The notes below the pieces were generated by a model. It saw nothing but the letters and a program-made list of their open reading frames with translations, was not told the DNA's origin and searched no databases. From Manis javanica (lineage: Eukaryota; Chordata; Mammalia; Pholidota; Manidae), in the NCBI RefSeq assembly GCF_040802235.1, contig NC_133174.1, positions 109,435,647 through 109,499,646 of the forward strand: a stretch of 64,000 nt of DNA. The letters are read 5' to 3'. Below, piece by piece: positions 10,775 to 22,080 of the stretch. The translations under genes and the position numbers were made by a program. Within the stretch, counting starts at the first letter, position 1, and every line of letters starts with the position of its first letter.

Positions 10775-11275
10775 TGTTGCCGAGCAGCTGCATTTGGGGA
10801 GGTCTGTCCCTGCGCACCAGGTGAAACCTCAACCTGAAGGAGGGAGGGTTCCTAACTCTGAACAAGTAAGAATTCTTGAGCAGGTCAGATGAGTGTAGGT
10901 AAGGAAGGAATTCATTAAAGCAAGAGCAGCAGGGAATGGCAGCTGCTTAGCAGGCAGCAGAGAACAAGAAAGTGCAGAGGGAAAGTTCTCAGCCTAGGGC
11001 AGATGCCCTTGCCAACTCTTAAAGCCAGGGTCACCTGGCATCCTGTGTCTGCTTGGATCTGCTTTGATTGAACAGTGTGGGAACTAGCCCCTACCACCCC
11101 AGGATTTGGGGGAGCTGCAGAGGACAGGATGGAATAAGATTATGTTCTGAGAAGTTTCCAAAGAAAGGAGATACTTCAGGCAGGCTCTTGCAGTTGCAGT
11201 TCCATCCAGGTCACCCAGGTGAAGGGAACTTGCAGGCCCAAATTTGAGTTCTTAGCAGCCCCTCCCTACATATCA
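10775..11275 (-). repeat. possible old LTR
   Basis: The segment is bounded by TG and CA dinucleotides (minus strand begins TGATATGTAGGGAGG) and has an LTR-like composition with an 'attaaagcaagagcagcag' block, but I see no target duplication, no clear polyadenylation signal and no second copy in the window. Confidence 0.25.
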
Positions 11276-12050
11276 GGTCTAAAATGGAGACTTGGAAATA
11301 GAATGAAATAGCAAAAAGACAAAATGCAGTAAACTGAGCAGTGAAAAAGCTTTAGTTTAAAAGTACTTATTTAAGGAGAGAAAAAGTGCAGGTGTCCTCA
11401 GAGACGAGGCATGCTGAAAGGCTGGGGATTCTGTCTTTTTAAGGCTTTCAGGAAAGGGTAAAGGGCAGAGGGGAGTTATTGGGCATAGCCTTGACTTGTG
11501 GTCTCATGATGTCTCTCTCTAGTGAAGGACCCTATGTCCTCTTCCACAGTGAGTCCTCTACTGTAATAATTCTGTAAGATAAACTTAACAGAAGGGATTT
11601 ATTGATCCTGTTCTTCTCCAAGACAGTGGTTACCCTCAAGCAGTGGGGACATATCAGTTAAGACTGCCTGCCCTGCCTTAAGATAGGTTGTTGGGCTATT
11701 GTCTGATTACCATAGAATATGTTAAGAATCTTCTCAACTTTCTTTAAAATGGAATCTTAGCTTTAAGATGAGGTCCTTCCTGTTCTTACTATACTGTTTA
11801 TCTAAGCATTTTTCATCATAGGCAGGAAAACTTAATCATGATGCTTGTCCCATGTTCCTGCCCTGCCTCAACAGGAGCTACTCACAACAATGTAGCCCAC
11901 TCGGGAATCCTGGCTTCTGCTTCTGTGGGTTAGGGCTGGGGGAACTTCTCCAGTACTGAGCTCATACTACTATTTGACTATACTTACAGGACTGTGTCCT
12001 TGGTCTAAATTGCTGTTGGGTTTGGGTTATAGGCTATTCCACAATAATGC

Positions 12051-12082
<32 letters not shown>

Positions 12083-13422
12083 TTTAGTCCATTTCCCCAG
12101 CATCCTGGGGTCTGTTTATTTTCCAAAACTGCCTCATGACTCCCTTGCACATTACAAATCTGGCTTTGACAGCAACAGAACTGAGAAAGAGCTCTTATAA
12201 TATCCAGTAATTTTTGGCCTATCTAGAAGGCTCCTCTCTCTATCTGTCTTTACAGCCTTCTGTGTACCGCTTTCCCCACACTCCCATTCTTTTGTGCCTA
12301 AACCAGGTTTGTCCTGATCTTCACTCCACTCCCACCCCTTGCTATTCCCTGGCACCACATAACAAAGGCTATACACCAACACCTTTTGGGATTTAGATCT
12401 TTTCCAAGTCAGAGCCCCTACCTTTGTACACACCCAAGGGTAGAAAGGAACCTCATGAAATATGATTCTAAGCTTCTGTTAAAATCATTTTTTCTGCTTC
12501 TTTGAGTTCCAATTTAAACCTGATCATTCCTTTGTTTTTTAATTCATAAGTTTACACAGCCTCAACTTCTTAGTACATCTTTTCTTAATTTGCAGGATTT
12601 CTGGTTGGAAAAATTCACAAGTATCCAGTATGGAATTTCTCTCTTTATGTTGTTCATAAATCCTTACTAATTTTGATTCACAAACTCCACTTTTCATTTA
12701 TAGTTGCCATTATTTCATTTTTTCCTTCCTTTCCCATCATGCAGAGGCCAAGGAGCTGTATATCTTGGGTGATCTTTCCAGACTATACTGTATGGTACAT
12801 TCCTCTTTCTGTCTGGTACAAACTCTTTCAATTTCTCTCTCTCATGAAACAAAGTATGCATAACTTTTGTGTCCCCTTAACCTGTCTCTAGTTACTCTTA
12901 CTAATTTAGCTATTAAAGTCATCAACAAAGTAAGATGAAGCCTACTTTTTCTGTCTTTATTACACTTACACTGTATCCGTCTAAATACTGAGTGCTTGTC
13001 TTAAATGATCAGGTTAGCTATAAAGAAAGCATTTATTTGATGATGTGCATAATAATTGCAGGGATAGTGAGAAAGAGTTGCTGAAGTTGGCTTTATCTGA
13101 AACAGGAATTCCTTCCTCATACTCTTTACTAAATGGGGCCAAGACTTCAGGGCCAGAAATAAGTAAGCAAAGTCAAACTATAACTGAGTTTACCATGGAA
13201 ACAAACTGCACTAAGGGTATTTTGGATGATCCATAAAAATGAGTTCAGACAATAGCAAGTCCAAAATGAGATCCCCTCTTGGAGAAGTCATGGCTTAGGA
13301 AACTCAACTTTTCTTGATCAAAGAAACCAGCCTTTCCATGACAAAATTCACTCTGTGCCTATTTTTCCAATCATGTTAGGCTGACAGCACAATTTATCCT
13401 CTCAATCCTTCTCCAAAATGTG
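11276..13422. other. non-coding with a (GT)n microsatellite
   Basis: A (GT)n tract of about 27 bp occupies 12056-12082. The rest contains only short open frames without recognisable products (longest 93 codons, 12152-12433 minus). No confident repeat assignment. Confidence 0.55.
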
Positions 13423-13885
13423 CCCAGCCAGGAAACTTCGTGCATGCTTCTTGTTAATGCAGGGACCGGTCCCATGGCTTATCTTGCCTAAGAGCTGTAG
13501 GGAGAAGTAGGATAAGTAGGAATGCCTGGATAGAATGGCAATGGCAGAAAAGAACGTGTTCAGATAAGCAGTTGCTTGAGACTATTGAAAATGAAAAAAA
13601 TTACAGACCATTAGGGGTGAGAAAAAGAGTGTTATATGAATGGGGATTGGACTTGTTTGTGTCCTGCAGAAAATAGCTAAGGCCAAAGGAGAAAAATGCA
13701 GGAAGGCAGATTACAGGTCAACATAAAGAGTAAGTTTTGAATGGTGGAAGTTGCCTGAAAAGCAAACAGGCTGCCCAGGAGGTACTGTTTGTGCAGAAAC
13801 TACTTCTCCCTACAGCTCTTAGGCTAGATAAGCCATGGGACTGGTCCCTGCATTAACAAAAAGCATACACAGTTTCCTGGCTGGG
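13423..13885. mobile_element. unnamed element with long terminal inverted repeats
   Basis: The arm at 13423-13510 (starting cccagccaggaaact, containing ttaatgcagggacc and catggcttatct, ending gtagggagaagtag) reappears reverse-complemented at 13800-13885 with only scattered mismatches. The roughly 290-bp interior has no open frame. The form fits a non-autonomous DNA transposon or a foldback element. I found no target duplication and do not recognise the family. The right arm ends 39 bp from the proviral 3' LTR. Confidence 0.72.
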
Positions 13886-13920
13886 ACAGGTGTTCCTATG
13901 GCATTCAAATGTCCTTTGTA

Positions 13921-13924
13921 CTAG
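13921..13924. repeat. provirus target-site duplication, left copy
   Basis: ctag immediately precedes the 3' LTR and recurs at 23079-23082 immediately after the 5' LTR. Four-base duplications are made by gammaretroviral integrases. Confidence 0.92.
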
Positions 13925-14345
13925 TGTTAGGGGCCAGGAACTCAGGGTTTTCCCGAGAGAACAAAGCACGCAGGCATGGAGATGTAAGTACAGGCAAAGT
14001 CTTTATTCAGCCAGCAAGCTGGGGTCGACAGCACCTCCCGACACGCAGGCCGAGTTTGAGCTGCCGACCCCCAGGCAACTTTAGGTATTGCTTAAATAGG
14101 AACACTCCAGTTGCCTGACCGCTTCAATTGTTATCTCTTGCTTACCCAAGCATGTCTCCGTGACTTATCACGGATCACGTCCCCAGGCTGTTGCCCACTT
14201 CTAGTTATCTAACTTAAAGCAGGCGCATTTCTAAGCTTAGCCTCAGGTTGTTTATTCAAAACTGGGTGGCCCATGCTTTAGGCAGTTAGGTTAAATGTTA
14301 TTAGTCCTTTTTCCTGACTCTTGATGCCCTCTGCCCTCCTTTACA
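13925..14345 (-). repeat. proviral 3' LTR
   Basis: 421 bp, minus strand starting TGTAAAGGAGG and ending CCCCTAACA. AATAAA followed by gactttgcc (plus strand complement near 13999-14008) is the polyadenylation signal. The TATA-type box seen in the 5' LTR (ctatataagcaata) reads ctatttaagcaata here. It lacks a roughly 9-bp stretch near 14291 relative to the 5' LTR. Confidence 0.95.
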
Positions 14346-14360
14346 TTTCCCCCCTTTTCT
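14346..14360 (-). promoter_or_regulatory. polypurine tract
   Basis: On the minus strand, aaaaggggggaaa lies directly upstream of the 3' LTR start. This is the RNase H-resistant primer for plus-strand DNA synthesis in retroviruses. Confidence 0.93.
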
Positions 14361-14363
14361 TGA

Positions 14364-16222
14364 TCAGACTAAGGAATCTTCCGCAGCGGTATCTAGGGCC
14401 TGATATTTTTGGCAAAGGACCAGGAGTTGGACAGTGTCAAACTTCTCTTGCACAAACTTAAGCAGCCTATTTATTATACATGGGCCGATGGTAAGCAAAA
14501 GCAGCAGGATGACCAGTGGCCCTGCAACGGCCGAGAGGAGGGTAGCAAACCATGGCTTGTGCTTGAACCAAGATTCAAACCAGCCTTCGTTGCTGCTGCT
14601 TTCATATTCTTTACGCCGCCTGTCAAGATCTTTTTTAAGTTTGGCTAAGGAATCTCTAACTGCACCTGTCTTATCTACATAGAAACAGCATTCTTCTTTT
14701 AGGGCTGCGCATAGCCCACCTTCTTTTAAGAACAAGAGGTCCAGGCCTCTTCGGTTCTGTAGGACCACCTCTGCCAAGGAGGTGAGGGATTGCTCCAGGT
14801 TTGATACTAACTGTCGGAGCTGTTCTAGGTCCCTGTCGACTGCCAGCCTCAGGGTTGTGAGCCCTTTTTCCCGTGTCACGAGGGCTGCGACCCCAGTGCC
14901 TGCCCCTGCTATCCCTAGGGAGACGAGGATCCCAGTGGTCAGGGTGGTAACAGCCTCCCTCTTGCTCCAGTGGGGATTCGGCCTTTCTTCCCAATAAGAA
15001 AGGAGAGAGTCATGAGAACGATATATTAGGCGAGGTAGAATGGCCACCAGCACACAAAACTCATTATTAGTATTGAACACAGAGGTGGATAGGGCCGGGG
15101 TGAGGCCTGTCTTTGAACAGAGCCACCAACCCGAGGAGAGTATAATCCACTTTCCTTGCTCCCATGGGGTGCTATTATAGGAGGAGCATAACTGGCTCTG
15201 GGCCGTCGGGACTGTGCCTACACATGTACCAGTGATAGAGACTTGAGCGATTGTAAGTCTCCACGGTCTCCCGTCCCAGTAAGTGGGATGGGAGTTGTTG
15301 ACAGTGTAGGAGCCATTTATCCCGATTGCCTCATAGAAGGGGGGTGAACCTGGGTAGCATAGCCAACAGGGATCGGTGAGGGAGGAAGTGGTGTGGTTAA
15401 GAGTCTCTACTACTGCCTGCACCATTTCCCACATGGGATTATCTAACCCAGAGGGAGTGTGCTGGGCCCATAACCCAGAGGTCAATGGACCCGGTCCTCT
15501 CGTGGGTTCTGGAGCAAGCGTCCTGGTCGGCATTTTCTCATCCTTTTTGCTCAGGCCCTTATCTTGGATTGAAGGTTTCTGGGGATTTATAACCGGGTTG
15601 GACCTAGGGCGGCGGTGGGAGCTATCACTGTTAATTTAATGGTGAGGGTTGAGCCTTCTTCCTCATGTCCCCAAGATTTATAGTACTTTATCCCCCATGT
15701 TAGCCCTCTTATCCAACGTGATACCTCAGTCTTTTTGCCCATCTCAGTGAATTGAATTCGTACCCAATCCCGGTCCTGGTCACAAGCCCTGTCTCTTTGC
15801 ACGTGACGTGGGAGGCCCTGGTTGACATAAGAAAATTTGACAGCATCCTCTTTTGTAACCGGCCATTTCTGACCCCCATCATTCAAGGTTACACAGGTCA
15901 ATTTGGCACACCAGAAGGGCCCCCACCCACATGACTCTCCTTTACCTGCTTTTGGGCAGGCATAAAATCCCTGGGCCTGGGTGCCAGCCAAAGGGGCGAT
16001 CCCCCAAAGGGTCCGGTAACCTTGGTTGATCCGTCGAAGGCAGAAAAACAGGTCAGGCCACCAGGTTCCGAGTGGCGCACTGTGTTCTGTGGTACTGATG
16101 ACTTCCCCAGTTGCGCCGTTGACCAGCACCCAGGTCAGGCCCCATGGCTGGAGGGTGCTGGTCACAGATGTGGTTCCCTTTAAGGTCCATACTAAGGCAC
16201 TTATCAGCAGGATCCCCTTCAT
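14364..16222 (-). pseudogene. env (gammaretroviral envelope SU-TM), one frame break
   Basis: The likely start is the Met at 16222, followed by a hydrophobic signal-like segment (KGILLISALVW). The open frame upstream to 16384 overlaps the end of pol and is not needed. SU runs in this frame to a stop at 15587-15589. The rest is in a second frame, open through 15533 to the stop at 14364, with 389 codons from its first Met. In that part: a CWLC motif (residues 56-59), several N-glycosylation sites, a weak cleavage-site region (SKRE, 191-194, not a consensus RXKR), a glycine/alanine-rich fusion-peptide-like stretch (about 200-220), a leucine-rich coil and the conserved immunosuppressive-type segment (about 260-276), CX6CC (C276, C283, C284), a membrane span (about 329-354) and a cytoplasmic tail. 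Total length near 620 codons is typical of the group. Only a small indel separates the frames. Expression is unknown. Confidence 0.93.
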
Positions 16223-16241
16223 CTTTGGCTTAGGTGTAGTT

Positions 16242-19200
16242 TCAGGGGATTCGCAGGATGCTGCTGCACCTTCCACTCCTCCTTGCGGGCCCCTGATGAG
16301 GCAGGATCTTCCAAACGTGGGTGTGGTGCACCCAAGGAGCGATACCGTCAACCTTGAGAGCAGTGGGGGTGGTAAACAATACAACGTAAGGTCCTTTCCA
16401 CCTGGGCTCGAGAGTCTTCACTTGGTGTCTCTTGACCCACACCATATCCCCTGGGACTATGCCATGTTCCGGGCTCAGAATTTTCCCGCCCTCGTAATAC
16501 GCTCTGATCAGGGGCCAGATTTCCTGCTGCACTTTAGCAAGAGCTTGCAACACCTTCAGATAGTCAGGGGACGGGTCCTCTACACTGGGAAGCTGCACTC
16601 GCCGGATTATGGGTGGAGGAGCCCCGTACATTATCTCAAATCGAGTTAAACTATGTACATAGGGGGAGTTCCGAGCGCGGAAGATGGCTAAGGGAAGGAG
16701 GGTCACCCAGTCCCCGCCAGTCTCCAATACCAATTTAGAAAGGGTCTCCTTCAGGGTCCGATTCATTCTTTCTACCTGCCCAGAGCTTTGTGGGTTATAA
16801 GCACAATGTAACTTCCAATCTACTCCCAAAGCTAGGGCTAGTCCTTGCAGGACTTTGCTAATGAAAGCCAGGCCATTATCGGAACCTATTGCTTCAGGGA
16901 TCCCATATCTGGGGATGATTTCCTCAATTAATCTTTTTGCTACTACCTGGCTAGTCTCATGCTTGGTTGAAAAGGCCTCTACCCACCCAGAGAAAGTATC
17001 TACCATAACCAGCAAATACTTGTATCCATACTTCCCTGGTTTTATTTCACTGAAGTCTATTTCCCAATTCCTCCCTGGAGCCCTCCCCCTTTCCCGGGTA
17101 CCTGCCGGGTGCAGCCCTCTTGGGGCTGGTCTTAGCCTTGCACAGCTACTGCATTCATTCGTGATCTGACGAGCTGCCTCATTCTGGTGGGGAAACACCA
17201 ACTGCACAGACTGGAAAAGGCTGAGCAGCTTTTTCCAGCCTAGATGGGTGGACTTGTGCAAATTAGCAAGCATGTACTGCCCCAATGCTTCAGGCAGGAT
17301 CAACCTACCTTCTTGGTCCCTACTCCAATTTCCCTCCCTAAACACTTTCCCCGAGACTTGTTTCTTAATCCACTCAAGATCCTGGGGGGAATACTCAGGT
17401 TTAGGTGGCAAGGCGGGCAGTTCAGGTATGGGTATTTCGAGGGCTGCAAGTACAAGGGAGTCCTAGAGGGCTGCCCTTTTAGCTTCCGCATCAGCATGGC
17501 TGTTGCCGATGGCCTCAGGTGTCTTCTTTGATTGGTGGCCCGGTACATGTATAATTGCTACTGCTTTGGGTTTTTCGACAGCAGCTAGTAGTCTTTGGAC
17601 TTCTTGCAGATTCCTCAGTCCCTTCCCTTCCACAGAACGGAATCCTCTTTCTCGGTAGATGGCACCGTGGACATGGACAGTGCCAAAGGCATATCTGCTA
17701 TCTGTGTATATGTTGGCCCTCTTGCCTTCTGCTCTTTCCAGGGCCTCAGCAAGAGCAATAAGTTACACCTTCTGTGCTGAGGTGCCAGGGGGCAGAGCTG
17801 CGCTCCAGACAACTTCCCCTTCATGGGTTACTACAGCTGTCCCTGCTCTCCTGACCCCCTCCTGCACAAAACTGCTCCCATCCGTATACCAATTCAGCTC
17901 ACAGCTTGGTAACGGTGTGTCTTTCAGGTCTGCTCGCACCTGGATAATTTCGGAAAGGATGTCTCCACAGTCATGGATGGGGGTCGTCAGATCTGGGTCC
18001 GGCAGAAAGGTGGCAGGATTTAGGGTTACCGGGTCAGAGAAGGCAATTTGTGGAGAGTCTAGTAGGAGCCCTTGGTAGTGGGTGAGTTTTGCGTTCGTCA
18101 TCCATTTTCCTGGAGGATGCCTGAGGATCCCCTCTACGGTATGTGGGGCTGTTATTCTTAGGTTCTGGCCAAAAGTCAGCTTGTCTGCCTCCTTTACCAG
18201 TAGAGTGATGGCTGCTAGGATACACAGACAAGGTGGACACCTGGAGGCCACTGGGTCTAGCCGCTTGGACAAATAGGCCACAGGTCTCTTCCATGGGCCC
18301 AGCTGCTGAGCCAGGACTCCTTTGGCCACTCCCTTCTTTTCGTCTATAAACAGGATAAAGGGTTTTTCTGGGTCTGGCAGAGATAGGGCGGGGGCCCAGA
18401 GGAGAGCTTCTTTTAGTCTGTCAAAAGCCTCTTGTCGTTCCTGAGTCTATTGCCAGCCCGGCCCTTCTTTGGTCGCTTCATATAGCGGTCGGGCTATTTC
18501 TGCATACCCTGGAATCCAAAGCCTGCAAAACCCTGCTGAGCCAAGAAATTCTCTCACTCCCCGGGGTGAGGAGGGGACGGGGATAGTCAGGGTAATTTGT
18601 TTCATAGCCTGCGTTAGCCATCTGGCCCCATTAGATATTTCGTACCCCAGGTAGATTACTGACCTCTGACAGATGTGGGCTTTCTTGGTGCTGGCTCGAT
18701 ATCCCAGTTCGCCTAGTTCAGCCAGCAAGTTCCCTGTGGCTTCTTCACACTCCTCATGGGTTTCTGTAGCCAGCAACAGGTCATCCACATACTGCAGCAG
18801 TGTCATGCGGGGGTGGCTCCTGCAAAAGGGCTCCAGGTCCTGGCTTAGGGCTTCATTGAATAAGGTGGGAGAGTTCTTGAAGCCCTGTGGCAGTCTAGTC
18901 CAGGTAAGCTGCCCTTTTCTTCCTCCCCCTGGTTCTTGCCACTCAAAGGCAAACAAAGGCTGACTAACTTCAGAGAGTGGGATACTGAAGAAGGCGTCTT
19001 TCAGGTCCAGAGTAGTATGCCACACATGTGCGGGTGGCAGGTAGCTGAGTAGGGTGTAAGGGTTGGGCACTGTAGGATGGATGTCTTCTACCCTCTCATT
19101 GACCTTTTGCAAGTCCTGCACCGGTCTGTAATCTCCACTGCCAGGCTTCCTTACTGGAAGCAAGGGCATATTCCATGCAGATTGGCAGGTTTTAAGGATT

Positions 19201-19856
19201 CCTGTCTCCAATAGTCTATGGATATGGGGTGCTATTCCTTTCCTAGCCTCTTCCAGCATTGGATATTGCCGGACCCGGATGGGTAGAGCCGCGGCTTTGA
19301 GTTGAACAACGACCGGGGATAGGTGTTTAGCGAGACCAATTCCTCCGGTCTCGGCCCATGCGGAAGGGAACCTCTGTAACCAAGAGTCCATTTCTCCCCG
19401 GCCCCCCTTTTCTTGATCTGCCTGAAACAGATGATGTTCGTCGGCCAGGGACAGAGTTAACACATGCGCCAATTGTAGGGGCTGCCCTTCTTTGTCCATG
19501 ATTTTTATCCCTTCTGGTTCAAAATGAATGCACGCCCCAACCTTGGTTAGTAAGTCTCTACCTAACAGCGGTGCGGGGCTCTCAGGTATGACCAGAAATG
19601 AGTGAGAGACCTGATGCCTTCCTAGGTCCACTTTTCTGCTAGTGGTCCAGGCACATTTCTTGGACCCTGTCGCTCCCTGGACTATACTTGTGCATCCTGG
19701 GTTCAGGGGACCATGGGCCTGGTTGAGAACTGAATATTGTGCCCCAGTGTCTACCATGAACCCAATGGGAGTCCCCTCCACACACAGGGTTACCCAGACT
19801 CGGGGAGGGGTGCTGAACCCCATCCCCATCAATCCTCCTCTCCTAGGTCCAGGGTT
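16242..19856 (-). pseudogene. pro-pol (protease, RT, RNase H, integrase), three stops
   Basis: One reading frame is used throughout, open from 19856, which lies after an in-frame TAA at 19857-19859. Protease: FMVDTGA, catalytic D about 28 residues after position 19832. [22 protein letters not shown] and YVDD (residues 348-351). Stop 1 is TAG at 18447-18449 in the RT connection. RNase H: WYTDGSS, TDSRYAF and HADAEAK are visible, with stop 2 (TAA, 17763-17765) between the first two and stop 3 (TAG, 17463-17465) just after the last. Integrase (17411-16242): zinc-binding H52, H56, C87, C90 and catalytic D119, D178, E214 with 35 residues between the last two, counted from 17411, then a C-terminal domain with a PWVHHTHVWK end. 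The catalytic residues appear intact; only the stops disable it. The end overlaps the upstream part of the env frame, as usual in gammaretroviruses. Confidence 0.95.
19829..19856 (-). other. gag/pol junction with frame change
   Basis: Gag ends at TGA 19829-19831 in one frame, while pol is open from 19856 in the frame one base upstream. Gammaretroviruses usually have gag and pol in the same frame, separated by a readthrough stop. Here the pol frame continues directly into protease-type sequence, so a single-base change near the gag stop is the simplest reading, but programmed frameshifting within the 28-nt overlap cannot be excluded. Confidence 0.7.
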
Positions 19857-21541
19857 TTAACAGGGGTCCCTCCTCCTTGTTCCCTCCTTTGGGGGCACTC
19901 CCTCTTCCAATGTCCATATCTCTTGCACAGGGTGCATTGATCTTGTCCTAGTCAGGATTGGCGGGGTCCTGTTCCTCGAGGTGGCCTAGGGCCCTCCTTC
20001 ATCCCGGCCAGGAATATCCTGGCCATCTCCTCCCTCTGCTTCTTGTTCTCCCGCTTCTGAAATTCCCTGTCTTCCTTCTTATTTTTCTCCTGTATTACCC
20101 ATTTCTCTTTCCTCAGCCTTTCTTCTCTATCCTCTGGAGTTTCCCTAGCATTAAAGACCTTCTCCGCCTGCTGCAGCAGCTCTCTAATAGAGATCTCCCC
20201 CAGGTCCTCCCGCTTGTGGAGTTTTCCCCGGATATCGGGGGCTGCCTGGTTGATGAATGAGAGGACTACAGCTGATCTGTGTTCCTCTGCTTCTGGGTTT
20301 ATGGGGGTGTACTGCCTGTAAGCATCAAACAGCCTTTCCAGATATGCGGCTGGGCTTTCCATTTCCCCCTGAACAATAGTTTTTACCTTAGCCAGGTTAG
20401 TGGGCCGTCTGGCGGCCGCCCGGAGACCGGTCATCAGAGTCTGGCGGTAGACCCGGAGACGTTCCCTACCTTCTGCAGTCCCGAAGTCCCAATCTGGGCA
20501 CGTAAGTGGGAACGCCTCGTTGATGATGGGCTGGAGGATAGTGGGTCTTCCATTCTCTCTGAGGACATTTTTCCTGGCCTCATTGAGGATACACTCTCGC
20601 TCTTCCGTCGTGAAGAGAGTGCGGAGCAATTGCTGGCAGTCGTCCCATGTGGGACGATGGGTAAACATAATGGACTCCACTAAACCTATAAGACATTTGG
20701 GGTCCTCTGAGAAGGAAGGGTTCTGAGTCCTCCAATTATAGAGGTCACTAGATGAAAAGGGCCAGTATTGATATTGTTGAGCGATGCCTGTACCGATGAC
20801 GCGCACAGGCAGAACCGGCACTGCTCCTTCTGAGGTGAAGGAGGGAGCCTCCCCTTCTTGTTCCCTGGCCCTCCGAGGCCTTAATTGCATTCCTCCTGTT
20901 CTACCTGGCGCCCAGCGTGGGGCCAGGGCGGGGGAGTGTGGGGAAGCTCTTTCCGGCCTCCTGCCTCCCTCTGCTGAAGAGTCTGGGGAAGCTGCGGCCG
21001 CCTCGTTCCCACTGGGTTCCCCAGCCTCGTTTTTTATCCTCCCGGCAGCTTCACCCCCCTCCTCCGCATACGGGGGTGGCTGCTCAATCGGCAGAAGGGG
21101 GTAGAGAGGAGAACTGTCGCGGAGGACAGGCGGTGCACTCGGGCGCACAGGATTTCTGGCCCTGCGATCAGAGGGCTCTAATTTTTCCTCAGCAACTAGG
21201 ACGGAGGTCTTTAGTGGGTCAGTATGAGGTTTCCCCACCAAAAAGGACCTCAGCCAGGATGGAGGATTCTCGGCTAGATTTTCCCAGACCAAGATATAGG
21301 GGAGTTGGTCAGGGTGGCCCTCAGGGCCTGGTCGGGAGATAATGGTTTTGACTTTGCCGATAAGGTCCAAGGAAAGAGATCCCTGGGTCGGCCAGCCTAC
21401 TCCAAAGGAAGGCCACTCGACTGAGCAAAAGGTGTCAAGCTTACCCTTCTTGGTGCCAAGGCTCATATTTAAGGCCTGTTTCTTGACCTCCGGGAAATGG
21501 GAAAGGATCAGACTCTTAGGAGTAGCCTGAGCCTGACCCAT
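19829..21541 (-). pseudogene. gag (matrix, p12-like, capsid, nucleocapsid), one premature stop
   Basis: The start is ATG at 21539-21541 (MGQAQATPKS); the glycine at position 2 suits myristoylation, as in gammaretroviral matrix. Matrix covers about residues 1-125. The p12-like region holds three budding motifs: PSAP (134-137), LYPLL (146-150) and PPPY (155-158). Capsid begins near residue 242 and contains the major homology region (about 391-413). A highly charged coiled segment follows. A TGA at 19952-19954 stops the frame at residue 529, just before a perfect CCHC zinc knuckle (CX2CX4HX4C, 19895-19936), so nucleocapsid is cut off. Reading on, the natural end is TGA at 19829-19831. The premature TGA could be a CpG-derived CGA change (inference). 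Confidence 0.95.
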
Positions 21542-22080
21542 AGTGAAAAAGAAGAAGAAAAAGGATATGAGGGAGACAAAGGCGAAGGATGAAGATTCCA
21601 CTTCAAACAAGATGACTGTTATATGTGCTTGTGAACGGGTGCCTGTCGTTGCACAGTTTTTCTTCTGCGGGGGACGCGAATTCATCTGGGATTTGCAGCT
21701 GTGACCCCCTTATCCTGTCACGGGAGTCTTCTAGCAGTGGGCGCCCTAATGGCTCTTAATTGCCCAACCCGTGCCCGCGGGGAATGATGTAGTGGCAGAA
21801 AGGAGGAGTATAGTGAAAAAGAAGAAGAAAAAGGATATGAGGGAGACAAAGGCGAAGGATGAAGATGCCACTTCAAACAAGATGACTGTTATATGTGCTG
21901 GTGAATGGGTGCCTGTCGTTGCACAGTTTTTCTTCTGCGGGGGATGCGAATTTATCTGGGATTCGCAGCTGTGACCCCCTTATCCTGTCACGGGAGTCTT
22001 CTAGCGGCGGGCGCCCTAATGGCTCTTAATTGCCCAACCCGTGCCTGCGGGGAATGATGTAGTGGCAGGAAGGAGGAACG
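21541..22080 (-). repeat. 270-bp tandem duplication in the gag leader
   Basis: Plus-strand copy 1 begins 'tagtgaaaaagaagaagaaa' at 21541, copy 2 at 21811 with the same start, and they stay nearly identical to 21810 and about 22076. The inner boundary lies exactly at the gag start codon, so the leader next to gag is doubled. Copy 1 also encodes an in-frame N-terminal extension of gag (see findings). Confidence 0.95.

Noticed and set aside
12056..12082. Possible CRISPR-like or regulatory repeat
   Set aside because: Simple (GT)n microsatellite; no CRISPR is expected in a mammalian genome.
13045..13236. Short open frame of 63 codons with a plausible start
   Set aside because: No splice-site, promoter or homology evidence; such frames are expected by chance at this base composition.
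16026..16649. Plus-strand 207-codon frame within the provirus
   Set aside because: Antisense to the integrase/env overlap. No recognisable product, and antisense frames in this GC-richer region open by chance.
20279..21342. Plus-strand frames of 106-141 codons opposite gag
   Set aside because: Antisense shadows of gag. No start context or homology.
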